Made by a program: the position numbers and the translations under genes. A stretch of 64,000 nucleotides of DNA from Crambe crambe (taxonomy: Eukaryota; Porifera; Demospongiae; Poecilosclerida; Crambeidae): contig OZ004593.1 in the NCBI GenBank assembly GCA_963924555.1, forward strand, positions 4,212,480-4,276,479, in the 5' to 3' direction. The notes beneath the pieces are model-generated. The model ran no database searches, was not told where the DNA came from, and worked only from the letters and a program-made list of their open reading frames with translations. Position 1 is the first letter of the stretch, and each line of letters begins with the position of its first letter. Of the stretch, positions 34,483 through 46,423 are shown piece by piece.

Positions 34483-35040
34483 GGAACACTAACATGGACC
34501 AAGATGGGATTTGGGGGACTCGAAATGAAATTACATCTCTCACATTTGCTGAGAACTTCTGTGCCTGATTCACATAACTGGGCCAGAATAACTCCTGAGG
34601 CAACTTTATCATTCCAATAATGCAAAAGGCAATGTATTCAGAGAATCATTTCAATGTAGTTATGACTGTGAAACTAATCCATAATACTAGTAGTGACCCA
34701 ATTGAAATTTGAATGGATAAAAATAATTAAGGCATATTTATTAATGCCCACCTAATGGTTAGGACCTTAAATTAAAGGGTAGGCAGGAAATATACACTCA
34801 TAGAAGGATGAGCATTAAGTAAGGATTGAGGTTTTCTAATAAGAAACCTCACTTTGTAATTATAATCAGAGAGTGCGGTAGCTACAGAAATGTAATAGCT
34901 GATCATTATTCTTATAGGAGACAAAGAAAAAAAGAAGACATTGAAAAAAAAGAAGGAAGAATCCTCAGCAAAAAAGTATCATGAACAAACACACCACCTT
35001 GGATAGGGGAAAGCTTTGAGGCACCAATTATGTCGCCATC
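34483..35040. other. No supported gene
   Basis: AT-rich, with an A-rich stretch near 34920-34970. Nothing recognised. Confidence 0.5.
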
Positions 35041-35049
35041 AAAATCTAT

Positions 35050-36360
35050 TTGTGGCCAATTATTGGTCTCTCCATACCATCTGGTGGTGGTAATGATTTT
35101 GAAACTCGATATTCAACGGAAGAAATTATTGAATTCAATCCAAATCTGAAGGGGGAAAACCTTGTGTTCAGCACTACTCTTCTCATGTCACCTCTACCTG
35201 ATGAGGTGAAGATGAACAAGATTGAAGAAGTGGCCCTGCTTCCTGCTAACATCTCTTCCAACAGAGGAATCAATCCTTTCAGAGGATTCGTAGCAAACGA
35301 AACCCAGAGGCATGATTTGCTGAACTTTCACCAGATTGAAGTATAAAGCCATACCACCTAATGAGCCCAGTTCGAAAGCCCCATTTCGTCATGGGAAGAA
35401 ATCACCATCACGCCAACCCTCAATAGGAAGCAATCATCAAAAAAGAAAGGAACAGGGAAAGCTACCTCTTTACAGCAGAGATAAAAAGGATCCAAAAGTG
35501 TATGAGACTAGAAATTGCCTTTGCAAATGCGCAGCAGCAGGGAGAAATGCTGGGACGTACATTTCTATAGAAGGCGCAGGAAGCTGTGAACTTATTTCCA
35601 AGCGCATGGGGCCATTTTTGGATGCCTAGGCATACTTTCATGACTTACTGTGTATATGCACTGAGTGTGCATGATGACAGAACTGGGTTCCCAATACCTG
35701 TAGAAGGGGAAGTTCATCTTCTTTTTGATGATCCTGGGCGACAACAGCAATCGAGCTGAAGGGAGCATGCCGAATAAGATTTTGGAAGAAGTGAAGAAAG
35801 AGGGTTGACAAATGAAGACACCTCAGTGAATTCAATTTTACAAACAACACTGACTGAACATCCTGTAAGTGGATGGCTATGGAGAGTCTTCTTGAAAGGA
35901 TCTTTTCTGAAAGGAATAGGGTGGCCACCCTTAATTTGTAGGAGAATTACAATATCTACTATAGCTGCAACAGCAAAATGGGTATGCACATGTGTTGCAT
36001 ATGAGTGCTAGAGTGTCTTATTCAGCTGTTATCCGCTTTCCTGCTGTCAAACCACCTTCCAAATGACCATTGCGCCTTAGTGTATGAAGATAATTTTAAG
36101 TATTATTTTGGTCCACTTTCTGGTCGTGCATTTGTTATGAAGAACCTCACACCACCAAACATAAGCACTTCCTCTAGGAAGCTGCTTCTCTCAGTTGATG
36201 GAATTGGTGAGCCCATTGTGAATGATATAATTGAAAGTAGAAAAAGACAACCTTTTAATGGCCTTGCCCCAAACTTGACAGGAAAGCAATTACATGTTCA
36301 AAATTATGAAACTGTGAACATCTTGCCAGCTTTCATTGGAGTCAGTATCAGCCAGTAGAG
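35050..36360 (+). pseudogene. Unclassified transposon protein pieces
   Basis: Frame 35050-35346 contains PNLKGENLVFSTTLLMSPLP and the shared LPDEVKMNKIEEVALLPANI block. Frame 35336-35629 is basic (HGKKSPSRQPS) and then cysteine-bearing. Frame 36005-36358 reads LLSVDGIGEPIVNDIIESRK and QPFNGLAPNLTGKQLHVQ. Two internal blocks recur further on: 35436-35530 again at 36670-36763, and 35690-35800 again at 36960-37065. The pieces look like exons of one repeated element, but I cannot name it. Confidence 0.35.
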
Positions 36361-36659
36361 TTGAACCATTTGAACGTTTTAAAAGGATATTTAAAGAGAG
36401 GTTTTAAAGGGAGGTCAAGGTGCAGTGCGTTAGCCTGAGGCATGCATGCAGAGCCTCCAACAATACTGATTTATTACTGAAGAATTAAAAAAAAAAAAAA
36501 AAAAATACTGAAATTAGGCAATATCACTATTCACTCACTTTTGTGGGTAGATATACAAGTAGAAATAGTTTTTCAACAAATTAATATTCATAACACTCAT
36601 TAGGCAGAATTTTCATGATTGCAAAAATATATCCTCATTTCAGCGAAAATGTCCGCATA

Positions 36660-37070
36660 CTTTTGCAGCGTCAAAAAAGAAAGGAACAGGGAAAGCTACC
36701 TCTTTACAGCAGAGATAAAAAGGATCTAAAAGTGTATGAGACTAGAAATTGCCTTTGCAAATAGGACAGGCACCAGGGCAGACATTGTGGGAGAGCAGTA
36801 CATCGAATAACACAGAGCTCTGTGCAATCAGCATAACAAGTTCAAGAGTATGGCAACTCAGGTTTGGTATGAAAGTGCTAACTTCATTCCTTTCCTGAAG
36901 TAAGGTTCCAAGCCCATAAACAGTCACAAGACATAGCAAGTTTGTAATGAGATTTATTTCCCGATACCTGCAGAAGGGGAAGTTCATCTTCTTTTTGATG
37001 ATCCTGGGTGACAACAGCAATCGAGCAGAAGGGAGCATGCTGAATAAGATTTTGGAAGAAGTGCAGTGAT
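36660..37070 (+). repeat. Second copies of two 35-kb blocks
   Basis: 36670-36763 is about 97% identical to 35436-35530. 36960-37065 is about 93% identical to 35690-35800 and contains GGGGAAGTTCATCTTCTTTT. The spacing differs (about 160 against 200 bases), so it is a duplication followed by separate decay. A poly-A run at 36488-36506 lies just upstream. Confidence 0.8.
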
Positions 37071-37739
37071 TAAGACACCATAGTGAATTCAATTGTTTGT
37101 TGTCACTTTCCCGAAGGCACCGAAAAGACGCTCTATAAGGACATATAGAATGTGAAACAAATTGCATGAGAGGTGAATTATTAACATTGGTTATTATATA
37201 TGCATGATGGAGTGCCCAGCTGCAACTTCAGGAAGGAGGCACAAGAGGATGCCAGAGACATTCTTCACCAGTTGCAAGGTTGCAGCTGGCCTGTTGATGC
37301 TGTTGGGCCCTTTCTTTCTGTTATCCTGTCAACCACTTTCTTGCTGTTGGCCTTGTCAGCCTCCTTCCTGGTGCTGGTAAGTGAGATTAAAAGTAATAGT
37401 TACTTCTTTTAAATTTATGTACCATTTTGCAACCGATTAAAGAAACTAGGGTGCGTGATGAGCTTATTTCAACATATAAACAGAATCTGAAAGCCTACAA
37501 ACAACTTCGGCATACTAGCACAGACAGTAAGTAAAGCAAAAATATTGCATTAAAACTATCGGATGAAAGATTGAAAAATATAGTGAAAAAAAGGGAACAT
37601 TATTGAATTGTGTTTGAGACAGTTGATAATATTGAAGGGTGTAGCACTTGTAATAAATCTTGTTAGTCCTCTTCCAATAACAGCTGCTGGTATAATACTT
37701 ACAGTAGTTATATGCATATGTTCAGATTACTAAATGTGA

Positions 37740-38070
37740 AGCTGCAGCCATTTCTGATAAAACAGGCCGCATCTGTGGCAAACCTTTTGTATCAGCTAAT
37801 TACAAGACATGGTAGTCCAGATATAATCCAATCTGATCAGGGTAGAGAATTTGTTAACCAGGTATGTAGTTAAGCTAATAAAAAAGTGTATGCAAAAAAG
37901 ATGGCCCATAATACCACTTGCCATCACATAATAGTCTTGCTACTTCTATCAGGTCAATGCTCACCTATTTGAGCTCACAGGAGTAGAACACTGAATATCA
38001 GCACCATATCACCCTCAAACAAATGGTCTCGATGAAATTGCTAGGCATTAAAGCAAGAACTGTAAGTGCT
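37740..38070 (+). mobile_element. Fossil integrase core (retroelement- or Ginger-type)
   Basis: Two neighbouring blocks carry integrase core motifs: one with IIQSDQGREFVNQ, the other with SAPYHPQTNGLDE. These are typical of Gypsy-like integrases and of the related Ginger and Polinton enzymes. It looks broken, with a few breaks, and no other pol or gag parts are seen nearby. Splice-like signals separate the two blocks; intron-bearing integrases are known for Ginger elements and for domesticated copies. It lies directly before the second long direct repeat at 38082, the place a 3' terminal repeat would occupy, but a matching 5' internal region is not evident. Probably old. Confidence 0.6.
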
Positions 38071-38081
38071 CTCCATCCAGT

Positions 38082-39255
38082 AGTGATGACAATCCAACAG
38101 CAAACAATTGAATTGAACAGCAACAATTCATTGAACTAGAATCTGGTATTATAACAAATACTTTTTTTAGGTTTCCAAAGTGGATGCCTGTTTGAGAGGT
38201 TTGGTCACAAGCATTCTTAATACTCTACACTGAAACCAAAAAATGGCATGGAATAAGATCAGACGGGGGGGGGGGGGGGGGGGGGGGGGTAATTTTAGTA
38301 GCTAAAAGTACCACACACAAAAAGGAAAACTACACACAATTTAAGAGTACACTCATGCAAAAATTAAAAATATTAAACAAACAAACAAACAAACAAACAA
38401 ACAAAATAAATAAATAGATTGCTCTGATGATATTTTGTATAGGCCAAACTTTTTCTATGGCTCGCAAGGATAATGTAACTATAGATCGAAAGATAAAATT
38501 GTCTAATTGAATAAATGAATGAACAATGAATAAGCAAATAAATGAACCACCTATGAGAATTAATTCCTTACTGCTATTGAATAATTTTTTTTCCCTTGTA
38601 GCTCAGAACAACAGGTGCAAGCAACTGCACAGTAAAGAAAGATTCTTCAGTCCAACTATTATAATTCCTGGCTAGTAATAGGAGTATAGAGAAAGTTTGT
38701 GTCAAAGAGGATTCATGGATCCAGCTTAAGTGTTGAATCATCACTTTAAGATGCTTATGAAATCGGATCTATTTAGTAACGAACAGAAGCTGCAGCCTAA
38801 CCCTTTAACAGAATTATTGAATGTATGTGGAATTTCAAAGACCGGAAAGGAATAAATTGAAGGGCATGTCAAGGATGATGGTAGTATCAAGCCTACCCAG
38901 ATTGCATCATAAAGTAGATTATATTCAACATGATTATATCAAGGCCAACGGTGGAAGCACCTATGGAACAGGCACTGAATCTGTATGATCAGCTCACTTT
39001 GCCTCTTGATCATTCATTATAATTGCTATAGCTAGTGTTATAACTTTCTTGATTTTCAAATTTCAAACACCAGAAGAGAGAGCTAAAAATTTGGTTAAGT
39101 TATAGCAGCAATATTCTCTCATAAATCAGCAATTCTGTTGAGCATTGATTGAAGGTGCATGCATAAATACGCATAGTATACAATCCAGGAAGTTTTTAAA
39201 GGGGTCATCATCAATGCATAAGATAGATCAAGAGACTTGTGTGAATCAAAAAGTG

Positions 39256-39342
<87 letters not shown>

Positions 39343-39912
39343 CTTTGTTTACATACCTAGTGACAGTACTAGATGGTTATGATTAAAGATTACATGAAGC
39401 AGTTATGAAGTATTCAGAATTATTTCAAATTCAGCTGGCAGGGAATTCCTCGTATGTAGAACATAACAAAATCAGTAGAAATTAATAATAGTGATAATAG
39501 TGAATGCAGCAATGCTAGTACAATTTATGGGGATGCTGAATCCAGAAAAAAAAATGCACAGACAATAAACTCACAAAAGGTATACTACAATAAAAGCAAA
39601 CATACCAATAATGAAATACACACTTAGAGTTGGTTGGTAGAGAGTATTATGCTTACGAGTACCTCTCAAACAGGAAATCACATGAAAACATCAAGTACTT
39701 ACCAATGTAGTTATTTCATTACCCAAAGGTAGGATAGTACTTGCTAGTAACTTGACACAAAGGATTTTTTTTTTCCTGTGGTGGTATACCCGAGGAAGAG
39801 AGAGAGAGAGAAGTTGTAAAGACACACCACAATGTAGAGATAAGCAGAATATATATCCCCTTGAAGAAATCATATACAAATCCAATACAGAATACCAAGC
39901 AAGAACAGAAGA
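38082..39912 (+). repeat. Long direct repeat, copy 2
   Basis: Counterpart of 28521-30197, with a poly-G run at about 38265-38290, an (ACAA)n run at about 38375-38403 and a (GA)n run at 39258-39340. An extra segment at about 38870-39110 is absent from copy 1. The last 20 bases (ATACCAAGCAAGAACAGA) appear a third time at about 40050-40067. Confidence 0.8.
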
Positions 39913-42320
39913 AAGATTCATGTACTCAATAGAAGAGCAAGGGATTCAAGGTAGGCACTAAAGAATATTATTCTGGTGCCTGTATCTTCAACTGATGGTA
40001 AGAGCCTATAGACTTTGGGTACTTTGAAGAATGTGATGATGCAATTCAGAATACCAAGCAAGAACAGAGGAAATTTTCATGTACTCGATAAGGTTCAAGG
40101 CCAATCATAAAAGTTGCCCCATTGTACCTTAAGAATTGTAGCTATAACTCATTAGTATAGGTTCTATCTATTAGGCATATTGAAAGGAGAGCAGAAATAT
40201 GAAGAAAAGATTGAAGTTTTGTCACATCTTCACCAGTATATACCTACAGTCACCTATAGATGAGGTAGCTGTACAGGGTGAGGAAGAGCCAGTAAAGGTG
40301 ACAACATGTTATGTGTCTAAAGTATTCAGTTGATGTAGCTATTCCAGTAAGCCGATTCTATGGTATGCTAATTGAAATTACATATTTCCACGTTAGAGTT
40401 AGCGATGACGTCTTTTCTAATGGGACGTCACTCTGCCATTCCTTATTCTGAAGGTTCCCCATGGAAGATTCCTTTTGAAAGCTCGTGGTTCTTCCTAGTA
40501 AGCATGCATCTGTAAGGCCACACCAAATTGAATAAATGTTTCACGGATACGGTGGGTGGGGCTAAATGTGGTGGGTGTGGTCATGAAAATGGCCATTTTC
40601 AGTGTTTGGCTGTCTATATTGGTAAGATGTGGCCAAAAAGTGATAAGGCCTAGGCAAGTGGTGAAATGTGAATGGGAAGGAACCTTTGGCATCCTTGACC
40701 TGCAAGAAGTGTCTGTTGTGAAGACAGAAATATCTATAAATGAAAAATTCACAGATCCTGTACATATTGTACCGATTGATGCCCCTGTGAGCTTAACAGA
40801 TCAATTCACGAGGGGTTATTCTTCATATCAAAGAGTCTGACCTACACTCGGTATTTGGTGTGGCCTAACTACATATTATTGCAAGCCATTCTTTTGAGAT
40901 ATCATGCATAGAAATAAATTGGCAAGAAATGGAGTGTCCACATTAAATGCAGATTGCTCTCTGTTTCTACAACTATCAATGCATTTGCTTCATATTGAAA
41001 TCTGCATTAGGAAAAGAGATTAAGGTGCACTTGAATGCAGGATCGATATATGCTACCACTATCTCCCACAGTTTTATCACACTGGTGTTTGGTATTTTTT
41101 GTTTGTTGGAGAGGTCATTAACAAACCAATTGAAATGTGGTCCAAAGTGGAAAAGTTTATGGCAAAAGCAGAGATGTCGTACTTGATCTCAATCATTCAA
41201 AAAGCATTTCAGAAACTGGTGAAAAGTTCATCGATTTTCTATGAACTCCTCTGCACCGTATCATGTAATGATTGTCATGCCTCCTACATTTAGAGGCATG
41301 CTCGGGGTGAATTTCATTTCATTGATCTGGATTACACTTATCTGGATTATCTCATTACCCCATGTGTGCATATGATCAAGCACGACTCATAATGTCTGAA
41401 TTCCTTTCTGAAATACATTCCTTCCACAGACACACATCCAGTCACCTTGTTGGTTATTATACTGAGGAGCCACCTACACCACCACACGAGTCTATAATAA
41501 GCAAGCTACAGCCTAGGCTAAGACCTCACATTACAACACTAGCTTCATGTTAAAGGGGAAAGGGTTCATCACCATAAAATTGGATGCGTATGGTCCTATC
41601 AAACACACACACAGCATAGCGTAAGTATTGGAATTATAGCGATTAGCTTAAAGAGCTTAAACGATACCACAAGTATATGCACAATAGAGCATGCTCAGTT
41701 GGACCATGGGAAGAATGGCTGCCAGAACTATGGAACCACCATGGAATAAGGGTAGAACAGCTGACCAGTACCTTCGCTCTTTTAACATTTTTGCCTCTAT
41801 AAAAAGTGAAGACACTGTACAGTTAGTTGCACCTGAATTTGTTAGATGCATTTTGGATAAACAGTCAGGCAAATCAAGGATGCTTAGGATTGGTTATCTA
41901 ATCTTATGGGGGAAGGTAACAAGTAAAAAAACCACAAGCTTGTTACGCGTCACCTGCTTTCTACTCTATCTATAATAAGACTATAATCCTTCAAAACTAC
42001 AAAACTCGACCAAAAAAATCTTCCTAACTCCAGATTTATTGCCAGGAGTTACCCCACTCTAGGAAACCAGCTGGTCCGTACTCAGTTGATAACAACATTG
42101 GAACAAGTTGTGGACATTATTTTGCAGTTGGAAAACCATATGGAGTCGACTGTACTTCTAACAATGTGATTTACTTAATTACTTGCAAAAAACAATGTCA
42201 AATGTCCGCGATTATTTCACCCATCATTTGTGGCTTATGCATACTCTGCATCTGAGGATATTCATTTCCTACCATTTTTTAACTCATGAGGTACCCACGT
42301 ACATTGCTTAGGCAGAAGAT
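39913..42320 (+). other. Unassigned; possible transposon exons
   Basis: At 40170-40260 the frame reads GILKGEQKYEEKIEVLSHLH and then YIPTVT. This resembles the start of DUF6589-type proteins (compare 58349), but is too short to be sure. Frames at 40556-40840 (FGILDLQEVSVVKTEISINE) and 41691-41975 (TVQLVAPEFVRCILDKQSGK) are open but unrecognised. No splice model could be built. Confidence 0.3.
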
Positions 42321-42324
42321 GTTT

Positions 42325-42610
42325 CTTCTGAAACTGATAAGGTAGCTTGGTGGAAAAGAAAATCTGACAAACTCCCTAAATGGGCCAATGAGTGTAAGAA
42401 ACCACTATTGCTTCAGCCCTCATCTGCTGCAGCAGAGAGAGTTTTTTTTCCAAATTCTTTTACTGAGAGACAGGAACATGCTTTGAGAGACTATATACAA
42501 ACCTCTGTTATGATTCAATACAATTATCATTGATTTTTTCACGAGCAAGTTAGAATAATGGGCAGGCATCCTGGAATAATAGGCAAGACCTTGAGCATAA
42601 AAGAAGTCTT
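42325..42610 (+). pseudogene. hAT transposase C-terminal fragment
   Basis: The frame reads VAWWKRKSDKLPKWANECKK, then LLLQPSSAAAERVF and HALRDYIQTSVMIQYNYH, the hAT dimerisation domain. It is close in sequence to the 9.8-10.6 kb copy. The segment 42560-42605 (AATAATAGGCAAGACCTTGA) resembles the subterminal repeats of that element, so this is the transposon's 3' end. The catalytic domain and left end are not found. It runs towards the forkhead exon on the other strand. Confidence 0.8.
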
Positions 42611-42993
42611 CGCATCTTCCAATACCATCACACGTTTCCGCCATTCCCACTCCGGTCCCCCCTGGAACCCCTGGTCCAATTACCCCTGTCATGCTTCATA
42701 CTTTTAACACTGTCAAATAGAATCCCTGCTGCTGCAATGATCTTTTAAAAATGATGTAATTATACAAGCAAATAATTATTGTGATAATCTCAATGGGTAG
42801 TAGTAAATCACCAGAGTGCAGTTCAGTTAATCCAGGTGAAGTAAATGGTGTGAGAGCTAGTGAACGCAACAGGTGGACTTGTTCCATGCCCATTCTGCGA
42901 TTCTATGGGGGTATGTTGGAATGGGAATGAGGTGATAATCCGTTGGTGGTATGATAGGGAGGAGTGGGCTGGTGATAATCTCTCTCTTGGTAC

Positions 42994-43154
42994 CTTGATG
43001 AAGCAGTCATTCCAGCTCAGGTTGTGTCTGATTGTGTTTTGCCAAGTTGGCCAGCGCTTTCGATAATATGGAAACTGCTGGATGATGTATTCACAGATTT
43101 TTCCAAGTGTCAGCTTCTTATTGGGTGACCGAGAGATGGCCATAGGATTACGGG
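42994..43154 (-). CDS. Forkhead (FOX) DNA-binding domain exon, partial
   Basis: On the minus strand, after a TTTTCAG acceptor, the frame encodes [40 protein letters not shown] and WNDCFIK. This covers forkhead helices 1 (end) to 3, including the DNA-recognition helix. The usual LND after RHNLS is WND here, a change of a normally buried residue. A possible AAG|GTACCA donor follows; otherwise the frame runs on to 42823 with unrelated sequence. The N-terminal KPPYSYIALI box and the wing (GNYW) are not found within 2 kb on this strand. An acidic open stretch upstream (about 43457-43227, EFRGWEDNEDEDEG) could be another exon but does not connect in phase. Either an internal exon of a larger FOX gene, or a stranded pseudogene fragment. 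The class cannot be decided. Confidence 0.7.
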
Positions 43155-43554
43155 CTGAAAACAGTTCCGATCTGCTGGGTCATTGTGAGCCGCATCCAGC
43201 AGAGCATCATGGGTGCAGTTTGCTGATCAGGATGGATCCAGCATGTCCACCTCATAGGCCCAGGTTCTTCCTCCTCCTTGAACTCCCTCATCCTCATCCT
43301 CGTTGTCCTCCCACCCTCTGAACTCACCAACATTATTCATTGACGGCAGCTGTAAGTTAAAGAAGGGGTGGATGGGGCTGAATAGACTCTGATAACATGC
43401 CCCCTTGGAGTACATATTTGACTTTGTGGGAGTGGCAACTGCAATGTGGGTTGGCATGTTATGGATAAGTAGCTAGTTCGTGTGTGTTTAATAATTTCTC
43501 TTCAACTAACTGGTAAGATTTATGAAGTAAATAAAGAGAAGTAGGGATGGCTGT

Positions 43555-44760
43555 TTTCAAAAATGGTTTACAAAATGTGGACAGGCTTCTCGTCCCTTTG
43601 CTGCTGTACCAGTACCTCCCAAGTTAGACTCGACCAACTTTCAGTCACCATCGATTGGGGAGTTGAAGGCAATGGGAATAGGAGTGAAGACCTCAGCTGG
43701 CAAGCTGGACCTGCTTGTATACTGCCCATTGAAGGGCAGATGTCCTCATTGCAGGTCCAGTTTGATCTCTGCGAACTCTGTGGGTAAGCGGAAGCTTTGC
43801 TACGCCCTACCATGGCCCAAGACTGTGGTTGGGATTGACATGAGGTGCACTGCGTGCAAAAGGCATTTCATGACTCACAGCAGTGAGTACATGGACACCC
43901 TTCCATCAGGGGAGCAGCTGAGGAGAGACTTCATTGCCACCTGGTGAGGATGCTGAGGGCAGGCATGACCGTAGCCTAGGTGGAACGCTATGCTGAGGGT
44001 CAGATCAGGGAGCACTACCTGAGGCTGAAGTCGGAGTATATCCAAGTTTGGGACAAGGTAATGGCAAATCATGTGTGGTGTTTACACCTAGTACTTGTTC
44101 TCCTTATTCAAGAGTGCAGTTTGATGAAGTGGGGGGTCCATTAAAAGCACACCCAAGATCATCAGATATCGGGGTTGTAATGGAGTACTATTTACCCTGA
44201 TTCCTTGGCTTAAATCTAGGTGGAGGCATTTCGTGGTGTGGGGAAGAAAAATGTTGCTCCTCATGACGGCTTCCCTCCATTCCCTTCCCACTATGTCCCT
44301 GGTAGACCTCACCTCACAGCGATATTAGTCAGGGACTACTGGGAGCACAAGCCTTACATAATGAGAGAGCTGCGTGCTATCCTCAGCAACCACAGCCTTG
44401 CTGTCGACCACCAACGGAAGGTTGTGAAGACGGGTAGACCTTTACCATCTGTGGTGACTTCAGGCTGGTCTTGGGTGTCTACGTCGTCCCTGACACGGCA
44501 ATGGCTTGGGCGAAGGAGGCGATGTCTGAGGTGGTGGAGAGGCACAAGGCTGTGGGAGTTGACGTTCCCCACTTTTTATACATGGATTGTGCCTGCTGCA
44601 ACGGCAAAACTGGATTTCGTGAACTCCACATGGCTGCACCGCTTGCTGCGAGAATGGAGGAGTTGGGAGTCCCTCCACTTCAGGTAAAAATTGTTTTAAG
44701 TGATGGAGGCCTGGGTGTACCTGCTATTCTAGGACAGCTGTACCGTATAGCGGGTAATTT
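43555..44760 (+). pseudogene. Cysteine-rich DDE-type transposase gene (DUF6729-like), spliced, damaged
   Basis: The first piece (43558-43947) reads WFTKCGQASRPF, then LKGRCPHCRSSL and MRCTACKRHF, two CxxC knuckles as in DUF6729-type proteins. After a frame change, about 43980-44057 reads ERYAEGQIREHYLRLKSEYI up to a GTAATG donor. After a CTAG acceptor, 44220-44430 reads DGFPPFPSHYVPGRPHLTAI and NHSLAVDHQRKVVK (first catalytic Asp candidate). A shifted frame, about 44445-44760, reads GVYVVPDTAMAWAKEAMSEV and VPHFLYMDCACCNGKTGF (second Asp). At least two indels. Superfamily not settled. A family B foldback end (GAAGTAGGGATGGCTGT) directly precedes the first exon. Confidence 0.6.
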
Positions 44761-44766
44761 TAAAAG

Positions 44767-45795
44767 GTGCAAAATTTAGAAGAAAGGGGTCACAGGACTA
44801 GACTATCCACTGTACAATACTGTATACTGGCAGGTCTAATTGCAATCCTAAGTAAAGGAACTAAAACTGTACCAGGAATTACAGAGCGACCTAGCAGCAG
44901 CTGTGGGAAGGGTGATAGAGACGTCAGCAGCAGTGGGGATGGAGTTGGGACTCAGCAAATGCTCTGTTGCACATGTGGTGGGGGGCAGAGTGGTACAAGG
45001 TGGCCACCTGGACTTGGAATGGCAGAAATGGCCTATGGGGAAACGTACAGGTACCTGGGGGTGGCCCAGCTGTTTGGAGCAAACCAGGCTCGGACCAAGG
45101 AAAGAATAAAAAAGGAGTTCATTGCCCGCCTAAGAAAGTGCTGGTCATCTCAGCTGAATGCCCACAACAAGAACAAGGCAAACAACTCTTGGGCAACAGC
45201 GGTCCTCCAATATTTCTTTGGAACCATCAGGTGGTCTGACAGGGAGCTGGTGGAGTTGGACAGAAAGGCGAGGAGAATAATGAGACAATACAAATGTCAC
45301 CATGCAAACGCCTCAGTGAGCAGACTCTACCTCCCGAGATCTGAGGGTGGAAGGGGGTTGAGAAGTGTGCTAAATGCATGGGAGAGAGAGGCAGTCTCAA
45401 GCACGACGTACCTGCTGAAGTCAGAAGAAAAGCAGGTCCAAAGTGCCATGCTTCTCCAAAAGTGGCTTTCAGACCAAGGGAATTACTCTTTCCTCGCAAG
45501 AGCTCAGGGGGTACTCGACAAACACGAGATCCAATACTCCCTGAGGTCAGATTCGACTGATGAACTGCCCTGCCCAAAAACCATATTACAGGAGGCTTAT
45601 GAAGACTCCCTGCGAGAGGAGCTGAGGGGAAAAGTGAAATATGCTGAGCTTGCCGCCAACCTACGCACGCAATGGCCTGACCACAGAGTAGTAGTGATAC
45701 CAGTGGTTATAGGGACAATGGGACTGATTGTCGACCTTCAAAGACACTTGAGGAAGGGTGGGTTCCAAGAAAAGAGATATAGAAAAACTGGCTGA
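44767..45795 (+). mobile_element. R2-like LINE, 3' part of ORF
   Basis: A 342-codon frame covers the reverse transcriptase thumb and the region after it. Recognisable are YRYLGVAQLFGANQARTKER, the box FGTIRWSDRELVELDRKARR, and the hallmark ASVSRLYLPRSEGGRGL. The last part, VVVIPVVIGTMGLIVDLQRH, matches the end of the restriction-like endonuclease domain of R2/NeSL-type elements. The catalytic part of that nuclease and its zinc knuckle appear deleted (the segment before VVVIP is too short), and the polymerase core is missing. No rRNA target sequence flanks it, so a non-rDNA-specific relative is likely. It begins where the DDE-type transposase frame ends. Confidence 0.75.
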
Positions 45796-46423
45796 AGAAC
45801 TCCAAAGGGAGGCACTGTGTGGGGTAGTGAGACTCATTAGGAGACACATGGCAACCCCATAACCCCAAACATGAGTAAGTGGCAGAGCTATTTGATGAGC
45901 TAAGAAACCTTATGAGTGCTTCAATTTTGCAGGACCAGGCAGACAGATTGTAACAGATGGATCTCGGCTTACAGAGAAACCAACTAGTGAGTGACAAGTT
46001 GTGTATGATATAACTGTTAATGACCTTGATATAATGCAGGTACCTACGCAGCACAGACCCTAAATAATAAACACAAAATACTCTAATTGACAAATGTGTA
46101 TTAGAGACAATAACACTCTAGAGACAAACCTACACAACTCACGCTGATCATCCTCATTGTTGCCATTATACCATCTTAGCATTGATTTTTGTCATTTATC
46201 ATTTCAACCATGACTGCATCAGAATGTTGATTGAACCTAAAGCAAGGGGTAGATAGGTGGGGCTGGTGGGTGACGGAGTTTGACTAAGTTCCCTCCCGCA
46301 CAGAAAGTATGCCGCCTCCATCAGACTCACTACAGAGGGTCTCTGCCCCAATTAATGTACATCAATCCATGTTTACTAGCCTTTCCTGTCCTTGTATCTC
46401 ATCTTATGATTTGATAATTTCAG
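45796..46423. other. No supported gene
   Basis: Probably the 3' untranslated part of the R2-like LINE, then unassigned sequence. No poly-A tail identified. Confidence 0.4.

Noticed and set aside
40335-40385. DUF4160-like motif IPVSRFYGMLIEI
   Set aside because: Only about 13 residues resemble it; the characteristic following DHNPPHFH-type segment is missing.
44767-45795. Host reverse-transcriptase-like gene
   Set aside because: The RLYLPRSEGGRGL box and C-terminal VIPVVIG segment are those of R2/NeSL-type LINEs, and the polymerase core is missing.
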